64,000 bases of DNA, from assembly GCF_014636775.1 (NCBI RefSeq), contig NZ_BMEQ01000004.1, positions 124,001 through 188,000 on the forward strand. The letters are read 5' to 3'. Below the pieces are notes generated by a model. It did not search any database. It saw nothing but the letters and a program-made list of their open reading frames with translations, and had not been told where the DNA came from. Positions 57,643-64,000 of the stretch are shown piece by piece. Numbering within the stretch: position 1 is the first letter of the stretch; each line of letters starts with the position of its first letter. This DNA is from Kocuria dechangensis. Lineage in GTDB: Bacteria; Actinomycetota; Actinomycetes; Actinomycetales; Micrococcaceae. The position numbers and the translations under genes were made by a program.

Positions 57643-59277
57643 TCAGGAGAGGTCCTGGCGGAGCTGCTTCAGGAGCACCTCCACCACGTCCGAGCCGCCG
57701 GTGACCCCGGTGTGCAGGTGGACCTTCTCCGCGCCGTGCAGGACGCCCACCGCGTACCGGTCCTCCTCGGAGCCGTTGAGCGCCTGCGCCGAGCGGGCGA
57801 GCCACCCCTCCACGACGGCGGAGTCCATGACGCGGCCGAGCGAGTCCTGGTAGTCCTCGGCGTCGGCGGCGGCCCGGCGCAGGGACTTGCCCGGGCGGAA
57901 CCCCGCGCGGCCGAGCGCGGCCTCCACGTAGCGGACGCGCTTGACCGCCTTGCGGACCGTGTGGAGGTGCTCCAGCCGGTGGGCGGCGTCGGTCTCCGTG
58001 CCCGACTCCTCGGCGGCGGCGCCGCGCTCCGCGACGCGCACGACCTTGCGCACCGCCCTGCGCACCATCGCATCCGAGACCTCGCGCGCCGACAGCCCCG
58101 CGCACGCCTCGGTCAGGGGCGGATCGGCAGCGAAGGCCTGCACGTCGGCCAGCAGCTGCAGGTGCTGCTTCGAGGTCACGTGCCGGCGCACGGTGGCGGA
58201 GGCGGCCTCCGCCTCCTCCCGGGCCGAGCGCTGCAGCGCGGTCGCCGCCTCCGGGCCGACCAGCCCGTCCAGCTCCTCGACGCGCGCCGGCAGCAGCTCC
58301 GCCGCCACCTCGGCGTCCCGGGCCACCGACAGGGCCCGGGCCAGGGCCCGCAGCCGCACGTACAGGTCATCGGCGGCGTCTCCTTCGAAGAAGGGGGCCG
58401 CGGCCTTGAGGACGCTGCGCAGGGAGCGGGACGTCACGCGCATCTGGTGAACGGCGTCCGGGAGGTCGAGCCGGACCTTGAAGTCCCACAGCACCAGCCG
58501 CTCGGCGAGCTCGGACAGCACCGTCCGCAGGACGCCCGTCCCGCTCCTCGTGCTCTTGCCGTTCTTGCCGGTCTTGCCGCTCTTCGTGCTCTTGCCGTTC
58601 TTCCCGTCCTGCTTCCGGGGCGCGCTCCCCCGCCCCGCCGGCTCGTCCCCGGCCGCGTCGTCCTCGCCCAGCGCGCGGGCGATCTTGGCCCGCGAGGCGG
58701 ACGGCACCCCGCCGGCCGCGAACACGGCCTCCTCGACCGCGTCGAAGATCTCCTGCTGCCGCTCCTCGGGCACGGACCCGTCGACGAGCTCGACCTCCCA
58801 CTCCGACCACGACCGCTCGGTCCCGCTGCGCTCGTCGACGGCCTCGACGTCGTCGGCGGCGACCTCCGCCACCTCCGTGCCGCCCTCGTCGCTGATCATC
58901 AGCACCCGCCGGACCGTCCGCAGCGTGGCGATCGGCACGAGCGGCTCGCCGTGCGTCAGACCCGCGAGCAGACGGCGGACCGCCGCCGGCATGCGGTCCG
59001 GGGTCCGCAGCAGCGGGAACTGCAGCTCCCGGCGCGCGGACGCCTCCTGGAACTTGATGTGCCACCCGTCGTCGGCCCCGCCGCGGCGGCGGCGCAGGGC
59101 GACCATGCGCCGGCCCAGGGCCATGTCCGCGGTGTCGTAGTAGACGGCCTCCATGCGGTGCTCGACGGGCTCCGCGGCCACCGTGAAGCCCTGCAGCCCG
59201 CTCCAGTCGATGCGAGCCTGCGTGCCCTCCGGCACCTCGTACTTCCGCTCGACCTCGTGGTGGGCGACGGGGCTCAT
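57643..59277 (-). CDS. CYTH and CHAD domain protein
   Basis: A 544-residue two-domain protein. The N-terminal CYTH domain has the ExExK signature at E8-x-E10-x-K12 (VERKYEV) and repeated charged strands; the C-terminal CHAD domain is helical with conserved histidines (VHQMRVTSRSLRSVLKA, HLHTVRKAVKRVRY). A Lys/Ser/Gly-rich linker (about 222-245, KNGKSTKSGKTGKNGKST) joins them. CHAD domains bind polyphosphate, so it may sense or handle polyP, in keeping with ppk2 in the window. The ATG has GAGGAGG upstream. Confidence 0.87.
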   Translation of the reverse strand: MSPVAHHEVERKYEVPEGTQARIDWSGLQGFTVAAEPVEHRMEAVYYDTADMALGRRMVALRRRRGGADDGWHIKFQEASARRELQFPLLRTPDRMPAAVRRLLAGLTHGEPLVPIATLRTVRRVLMISDEGGTEVAEVAADDVEAVDERSGTERSWSEWEVELVDGSVPEERQQEIFDAVEEAVFAAGGVPSASRAKIARALGEDDAAGDEPAGRGSAPRKQDGKNGKSTKSGKTGKNGKSTRSGTGVLRTVLSELAERLVLWDFKVRLDLPDAVHQMRVTSRSLRSVLKAAAPFFEGDAADDLYVRLRALARALSVARDAEVAAELLPARVEELDGLVGPEAATALQRSAREEAEAASATVRRHVTSKQHLQLLADVQAFAADPPLTEACAGLSAREVSDAMVRRAVRKVVRVAERGAAAEESGTETDAAHRLEHLHTVRKAVKRVRYVEAALGRAGFRPGKSLRRAAADAEDYQDSLGRVMDSAVVEGWLARSAQALNGSEEDRYAVGVLHGAEKVHLHTGVTGGSDVVEVLLKQLRQDLS

Positions 59278-59447
59278 GGGTCCTCCTCGGTCGGGTGCGC
59301 GGGGGCCTCGGCCACCCGCCGGCTCTTCCCGCGATGATACGCGCGGCCCGGCGGCGGGCCAGGGGCCGGCCCGGGGAGTGCCCGGCAACGACGAACCGCC
59401 GCAGCCCCGGAGGGACGTGCGGCGGTCGTGGTGGGCGGAGAGGGCGC

Positions 59448-60395
59448 TCAGGCCCGGCGGCGCTTGAGGACGTCGTCCAGGTCGAGGGCGGCACGCCCGC
59501 GCTCCTCCCCCGTGCGGACGGCCTCCTTCAGGGTGGCCGAGCGGGCGGCCGGCTGCTCCGGGACGGGCAGCGGCTCGGGCTCGGGCCGCTGCACCACAGG
59601 GGCTGCGGCGTAGGTCGGCTTCGGCACGGGCACGGGCTCCCAGGTGCGGTCCGCGGTCGCCGCGCCGGACTCGCGGGCCACCCTGAGCGCCTCGGCGCGC
59701 AGCTCCTCGACCGTGAAGGCCGGGGTGGGGGCGGGGACGGGCGTGGCGGGGACGGGCGTGGCGGCGGCGGGCGTCTGCGGCTGCTCGTGCTCGGCGGGGA
59801 GGTCCAGCTCCTGCTCGGCCGGCACGGTGCCGGCGCGGGCCTGCTCGGGAGCGGCGCCCTCGTGGTCGAAGAGGGAGACGTCCGCCCGCGGGGCGTGCGG
59901 GTCCGCCGGACGGGCGGGGGCGGGGCGCCCGGCCCGGCGGGCCGCGCGCTCCTGGACCGCCAGGTAGCGCAGCGCCAGCACGGAGCCCACGCCGAGCAGG
60001 CCCAGGAACACCGGCCACGGCCAGGCCACGGCGGCGGAGAAGGGGGCGACGACGGCGGTGACGAGGGCTCCGAGCAGGGCCGCGCAGCCGGCCAGGAAGA
60101 TGCCCGTGCGGTCCCACCTGACGTGCAGGGTCCCCGGGGCGGAGCGGGAGGCGGCGCTGCTGCCCGCGCGCCGGGACGTGGTGTCGGTGGTCGCCATGGT
60201 GATCCTTCGTCGGCGGGACACGGATGGGGGCGGCTCGGCCTCGGCTGCGAGGTGCTCCGGAGCGAGATCGCTGTCCTCGATCTCGACCTGGGCCTCGACG
60301 GGGGCTTCGCGGCGACGTTGCAGGCGTGGGACGACCCAGAAGAGGGACAGGGCGCACACCACGGCCAGCACGGCCGAACTGCTCACCCAGATCAT
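59448..60395 (-). CDS. Hypothetical membrane protein
   Basis: A 315-residue protein with a membrane helix at the N terminus (SSAVLAVVCALSLFWVVP) and a pair at about 100-145. A long Pro/Glu/Ala-rich cytoplasmic tail contains PVPATPVPAPTPAF and ends with DLDDVLKRRRA. No family was recognised. AGGA lies eight bases before the ATG. It is upstream of nothing on the same strand for 170 bp. Confidence 0.65.
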   Translation of the reverse strand: MIWVSSSAVLAVVCALSLFWVVPRLQRRREAPVEAQVEIEDSDLAPEHLAAEAEPPPSVSRRRRITMATTDTTSRRAGSSAASRSAPGTLHVRWDRTGIFLAGCAALLGALVTAVVAPFSAAVAWPWPVFLGLLGVGSVLALRYLAVQERAARRAGRPAPARPADPHAPRADVSLFDHEGAAPEQARAGTVPAEQELDLPAEHEQPQTPAAATPVPATPVPAPTPAFTVEELRAEALRVARESGAATADRTWEPVPVPKPTYAAAPVVQRPEPEPLPVPEQPAARSATLKEAVRTGEERGRAALDLDDVLKRRRA

Positions 60396-60640
60396 CGTCG
60401 CGGTCCTGTTCTTCTGCGCTCGGCCGGCGAGCGGACGGGAACCGCCGGCGCAGGACGCCGGCGTGCTCGGGGCCCCGGTCGGGCCGTGAGGGACAGCCTA
60501 CTACCGCGGGCCCGGTGGGGGCGTGCGCCTGCGGGTGTCGCTGTGGATGTCACTGTGGATGTCAATGCGGATCCCGCTGGGGTGGCCGCGGGGGCCGACG
60601 TCGTCGGCGCCGGGCGGGGCACCGCGGGCGCGGGCCCCCT

Positions 60641-61273
60641 TCACTCCCAGACCGCTGGGCGGTCCGAGCCGGTGAACCGCCGCACCAGGCCCTCCGGCAC
60701 CTCGGGGGCGGTGAGCGCGAAGCTGCGGTGGTCCGTCCACCGCCCGCCGATGTGCAGGAAGTCCTTGCGCAGGCCCTCGTCCCGGAAGCCCAGCTTCTCC
60801 ACGACCCGCAGCGACTTGGTGTTCTCGGGGCGGATGTTGATCTCCATCCGGTGCAGCCCGAGGCCCTGGAAGCAGTAGTCCGTGGCCATCGCCACGGCCA
60901 TGGGCGCCACGCCGCGACCCGCCTGCTCCTGGTCCACCCAGTAGCCGAGGGTCGCGGACAGGAACGAGCCCCACGTGATCCCGGAGACGGTCAGCTGGCC
61001 GATGAGGTCGTGCCGGTCCGTCTCCGGGTGGCGCTCGGTGATGACGAAGGGCAGGGCCGTGCCGTGCCGCGCCTGCTGGTCGAGGGTCCGCACGAACTGC
61101 CCGAAGGTAGGGGCGGACCCGCCGGGGGCGGGGTTCGTCGCCTCCCACGGGTCGAGCCACTCGCGGTTGCGGAACCGCACCTCGTCCCACTCCCTCCGGT
61201 CCGCCCGCGTGAGCGGGCGGAGCCGGAGGTCTCCCCACGAGACGGTGACGGGCCAGCGGAACTGTCCGGCCAC
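60641..61273 (-). CDS. GNAT acetyltransferase (RimJ/RimL-like)
   Basis: A 210-residue GNAT protein. The N-terminal strand LRLRPLTRADRREWDEVR, LGYWVDQEQAGRGVAPMAVAM (motif A with the Q/RxxGxG/A pattern) and NIRPENTKSLRVVEKLGF (motif B) match RimJ-type N-acetyltransferases that modify ribosomal protein N termini. The start is GTG 61273, 14 bp after the galU stop codon. Confidence 0.85.
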   Translation of the reverse strand: MAGQFRWPVTVSWGDLRLRPLTRADRREWDEVRFRNREWLDPWEATNPAPGGSAPTFGQFVRTLDQQARHGTALPFVITERHPETDRHDLIGQLTVSGITWGSFLSATLGYWVDQEQAGRGVAPMAVAMATDYCFQGLGLHRMEINIRPENTKSLRVVEKLGFRDEGLRKDFLHIGGRWTDHRSFALTAPEVPEGLVRRFTGSDRPAVWE

Positions 61274-61287
61274 GGGGGGCGTGCCGC

Positions 61288-62202
61288 TCAGTCCGCCGGC
61301 AGGGAGCGGGTGTAGTCCTTCAGCCAGGCGCACAGCTCCGGGCCGAGGTCCTCCCGCTCCGAGGCCAGGATGATGTTGGCCTTGAGGTAGCTGAGCTTGT
61401 CGCCGGTGTCGTAGCGGCGGCCCTTGAAGATCACGCCGTAGACCCCGCCGCCCTCGCCGTCGCGGACGGCCAGGGTCTGCAGGGCGTCGGTCAGCTGGAT
61501 CTCGTTGCCGCGGCCCGGCGGGGTGTTCTCGAGCACCTCAAAGACGTCCGGGTGCAGGACGTAGCGGCCGATGACCGCCAGGTTGGAGGGGGCGTCCTCG
61601 GGCGAGGGCTTCTCCACGAGGCCGTTGATCTTCACGTAGTCCTCGCCCTCGACGGGCGTGACGTCGGCGCAGCCGTAGGAGCTGATCTGCTCCTGCGGGA
61701 CCTCCATCAGGGCCACGACGGAGCCGCCGGTGCGCTCCTGGACCGCGATCATCTCGGTGAGGAGGTCGTCCCGGGCGTCGATGAGGTCGTCGCCGAGCAG
61801 CACCGCGAAGGGCTCGTCCCCCACGTGGATCTTGGCGCGCAGCACCGCGTGCCCGAGGCCCATGGGGTCGGCCTGGCGGAGATAGTGGATCTCGCCGAGG
61901 TCGGAGGCGTGCTGGACGTCGCGGAGCTGGGCGGTCTTGCCGGACTCCTCCAGCTGGTGCTCCAGGGCGGGCACGCGGTCGAAGTGGTCCTCGAGGGCCC
62001 GCTTCGAGCGGCCGGTGATCATGAGGACGTCGTCGAGACCGGCGTCCACCGCCTCCTGCACCACGTACTGGATGGCCGGCCGGTCCACGACCGGCAGCAT
62101 CTCCTTGGGCATGGCCTTGGTCGCGGGGAGGAAGCGGGTGCCGAGCCCGGCCGCGGGAATGACCGCCTTCCGGACGGCACGTCGGTTGTTGTTTCCAGTC
62201 AT
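61288..62202 (-). CDS. galU: UTP-glucose-1-phosphate uridylyltransferase
   Basis: A 304-residue nucleotidyltransferase. The signature AAGLGTRFLPATKAMPKEM (UTP binding), VVDRPAIQYVVQEAV and the segment VLLGDDLI are present. It makes UDP-glucose for cell-wall and storage glycans. The ATG follows TAGCCT by six bases, so the mRNA is probably leaderless. The acetyltransferase gene follows closely. Confidence 0.94.
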   Translation of the reverse strand: MTGNNNRRAVRKAVIPAAGLGTRFLPATKAMPKEMLPVVDRPAIQYVVQEAVDAGLDDVLMITGRSKRALEDHFDRVPALEHQLEESGKTAQLRDVQHASDLGEIHYLRQADPMGLGHAVLRAKIHVGDEPFAVLLGDDLIDARDDLLTEMIAVQERTGGSVVALMEVPQEQISSYGCADVTPVEGEDYVKINGLVEKPSPEDAPSNLAVIGRYVLHPDVFEVLENTPPGRGNEIQLTDALQTLAVRDGEGGGVYGVIFKGRRYDTGDKLSYLKANIILASEREDLGPELCAWLKDYTRSLPAD

Positions 62203-62322
62203 GGGCTCAGGCTAACGGAAAATCCGCACCGCCCTGTTGATCGCCCCGACCGCCGCAGCTACCCTCGCACCAGCGGCCCCCACGACGGCCGGGAGAACCG
62301 GCGGACGGGAGCGCACACCACC

Positions 62323-62964
62323 ATGACGGACGCGGACGGACCCGCCGAGCGGAAGGCGCGGCTGCGCCACGAGCTGCGCGCGGCCCGCACCCGGCGCCCG
62401 CGGGCGGCCCGGGAGCACGCCGCCGCGGGGCTCGACCGGCAGGTCCGGGAGCTGATCGCCGACCGGGGCCACCTCGACATCGCGGCGTACCTGCCGATGC
62501 CCACCGAGCCGCCCCTCGAGCGCGCGCTGACCTCCGCGCACCGGCACGGCCACCGGGTGTGGGTGCCCGTGTGCGAGCCGGGACGGCGGCTGTCCTGGGC
62601 CCGGTGGACCCCGGAGAGCACCGTGCGCGACAGCAGCCTCACCGAGCTGCGCGAGCCGGTCGGCCCGCGCCACGGCGCGGAGGTGATGCGCTCGGTCGGG
62701 GTGCTGCTGGTGCCCGCACTGGCCGTGGCCAGGGACGGGGCGCGGCTCGGCTTCGGCGGCGGCTACTACGACCGCTTCCTGGCGCACCTACCGCGCACCG
62801 CCCACCCGGAGATGGTCACGGCGGCGTGCGTGTTCGCGGACGAGGTCCTGCCCGCCGGTTCCGTCCCCGTGGACGAGCTCGACGCGCCCGTGCAGCTCGC
62901 CCTCACCGAGGAGGGCCTGGAACGGCTGGCGCCCCGGGCGGAGGCCGCCGCGCGCACACGGTAG
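62323..62964 (+). CDS. 5-formyltetrahydrofolate cyclo-ligase
   Basis: A 213-residue enzyme with the conserved RLGFGGGYYDRFL motif near residue 148 and DEVLPAGSVPVDELD after it. It converts 5-formyl-THF to 5,10-methenyl-THF with ATP. The ATG has GGGAG upstream. It is divergent from galU and sits before fmdB. Confidence 0.92.
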   Translation: MTDADGPAERKARLRHELRAARTRRPRAAREHAAAGLDRQVRELIADRGHLDIAAYLPMPTEPPLERALTSAHRHGHRVWVPVCEPGRRLSWARWTPESTVRDSSLTELREPVGPRHGAEVMRSVGVLLVPALAVARDGARLGFGGGYYDRFLAHLPRTAHPEMVTAACVFADEVLPAGSVPVDELDAPVQLALTEEGLERLAPRAEAAARTR

Positions 62965-63023
62965 AATCGGCACTCGAACCACGCGAGTGCCAGAGGTGCC
63001 CGTCGACCCGTCCAGGAGGACCC

Positions 63024-63341
63024 ATGCCCGTGTACGCCTACGCCTGCAAGGACTGCGGCCACGCGTTCGACATCCGCCAGTCGTTCAGCGAGAACGCCCT
63101 CACCGTCTGCCCCGAGTGCGAGGGGGAGCTGCGCAAGAAGTTCAACACCGTGGGCGTGGTGTTCAAGGGCTCCGGCTTCTACCGGAACGACTCCCGCTCC
63201 GGGAACACCGAGGCCGCCGCGTCGTCCTCATCCTCGGCGTCTGCGCCCGCCACGGCGTCCACGGCGTCGCCCTCCGCCTCCGGGGACTCGTCCTCCACCG
63301 CGTCGGCGGCCCCCGCCACCGCGGGCAGCACCGCCTCCTGA
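63024..63341 (+). CDS. FmdB-family zinc-ribbon protein
   Basis: A 105-residue protein starting MPVYAYACKDCGHAFDIRQS with a second CPECEG pair; the two CxxC knuckles form the FmdB/CxxC_CXXC_SSSS zinc ribbon. The C-terminal half is a Ser/Ala/Thr-rich low-complexity tail. AGGAGG lies five bases before the ATG. Function is unknown; members are often putative regulators. The SAF-domain gene follows. Confidence 0.87.
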   Translation: MPVYAYACKDCGHAFDIRQSFSENALTVCPECEGELRKKFNTVGVVFKGSGFYRNDSRSGNTEAAASSSSSASAPATASTASPSASGDSSSTASAAPATAGSTAS

Positions 63342-63473
63342 GGCCCCCCGCCCCGGCACCCGGGCGGCACCGGCACTGCACCGCAGGGCTCCCCCGGGCC
63401 ACGGCCGGGCCCGCGTCCACGACCCGGCGGCGCGCCGGGCCACCGGGGCCGCGCCGGGCCTAGCGTCGGGCGC

Positions 63474-64000
63474 GTGAGCCCACGTCCGCGCGCGGCGCGC
63501 CGCCGCTATCCCCTCTCCCTGCACCTGCGCACCGCCCTGTCGCGGCGGCGGCGGCTGGCGGCCGCCGCGCTCCTGAGCCTCGCCCTGACCGTCGTGGTGC
63601 TGCGGCTGAGCCCGCCGCAGGCGCCCACCGTCCCCGTGGTCACCGCCGCCGAGCCGCTGGCCGCCGGAACGGTCCTGTCCGCCGGGCAGCTCGCGGTCGC
63701 GGCCTACCCGGACGGGCTGGTCCCGCAGGGCGCCGTCTCCGACCCCGGCCGCCTGGTCGGGCGCGTCCTGGCCGGCGCCGCCGTGCCGGGGCTGCCCCTC
63801 ACCGAGGCCGCCGTGATGGGGCCGGGCCTGCTCACCGGCCGGCCGCCCGGCGTGACGGCCGTGACCCTGCGGATCGACGACCCCGGGGTGCTGCGCCACG
63901 TCCGGGCCGGGGACCACGTGGACGTGGTGGGGCTGCCCGACGGCGCGGGCCCCGCCGGGCGGGAGGTCCTCGGCCGCGCGCTGCCGGTGCTGTGGGTCTC
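63474..64000 (+). CDS. SAF-domain protein, CpaB/RcpC-like (partial, 3' end off window)
   Basis: The first 175 codons of a protein running off the right edge. A basic start, one membrane helix (LAAAALLSLALTVVVLRL) and a SAF domain (VVTAAEPLAAGTVLSAGQLA, the segment LVGRVLAGAAVPGLPLTEA) are seen, then a RcpC-like region. SAF proteins of this type occur with Flp-pilus or mscL genes in actinobacteria. The GTG lies seven bases after TAGCGT, so it is probably leaderless. Confidence 0.82.
   Translation, partial: MSPRPRAARRRYPLSLHLRTALSRRRRLAAAALLSLALTVVVLRLSPPQAPTVPVVTAAEPLAAGTVLSAGQLAVAAYPDGLVPQGAVSDPGRLVGRVLAGAAVPGLPLTEAAVMGPGLLTGRPPGVTAVTLRIDDPGVLRHVRAGDHVDVVGLPDGAGPAGREVLGRALPVLWV

Noticed and set aside
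1-64000. CRISPR array or classical restriction-modification, toxin-antitoxin or CBASS cassette
   Set aside because: No regular direct-repeat/spacer pattern, methyltransferase, cyclase or known effector was seen in either strand.

Overview
The window is chromosomal DNA of a high-GC Gram-positive actinobacterium. Gene content and style (mug, hmp, FmdB plus SAF-domain protein, CYTH/CHAD protein, PPK2, many leaderless genes) suggest the Micrococcaceae, perhaps Kocuria-like; the genus is an inference. Protein-coding genes cover almost everything, there is one tRNA gene (tRNA-Ala, anticodon CGC), and no rRNA, CRISPR array or intact insertion sequence was seen.

Layout. 1-12.8 kb: housekeeping and transport genes (AlkZ-like protein, MFS exporter, Kef-type antiporter, P-type Ca/cation ATPase, DUF1275 protein, a degenerate aminoglycoside-kinase homologue, ZIP zinc transporter, flavohaemoprotein, Mug glycosylase, small hydrolases, LapA-like protein). 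12.9-20.3 kb: a tightly overlapped five-gene operon (SWIM protein, DUF5691, MoxR-type AAA+ ATPase, DUF5682, VWA protein) that resembles E. coli yehLMPQ. A 16-bp palindrome sits in its leaderless promoter, and its 14-bp core recurs before a nearby secreted-protein gene. 21.5-31.4 kb: a catabolic cluster with a GntR/HutC regulator, two adjacent phosphotriesterase-family proteins (one with an intact metal site, one that has lost five of six ligands), an FAD monooxygenase, an HSL-type esterase, an aromatic-acid-type MFS transporter, a metallo-beta-lactamase-fold hydrolase and a CocE/NonD hydrolase. The substrate is not known.

31.98-43.58 kb: an 11.6-kb integrative element inserted at the 3' end of ychF and flanked by a 16-bp direct repeat. 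It has visibly lower GC than its surroundings and carries a tyrosine integrase, an XRE repressor, an excisionase-like protein, a RecA/RepA-like ATPase, a row of small overlapping genes, an HNH nuclease, a P27-type terminase small subunit and two secreted proteins. No capsid, portal, large terminase or tail gene is present. This combination fits a phage satellite (PICI-like) better than a prophage or ICE, and it is the strongest candidate here for an undescribed system.

43.6-64 kb: core genes again (ychF, ispH, xseAB, PPK2, alanine-type aminotransferase, a betaine-type binding protein with a NUDIX hydrolase, corA, DedA, mscS, a haem-oxygenase-like ABM protein, a regulator-like domain protein, tRNA-Ala, CYTH/CHAD protein, an acetyltransferase, galU, 5-formyl-THF cyclo-ligase, fmdB and a truncated SAF-domain protein). 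A terminator-bounded small RNA candidate lies near 57.3 kb. At least fifteen genes in the window have a TANNNT-like -10 box placed 6-7 nt before the start codon, which points to leaderless mRNAs; this was used to choose several starts.
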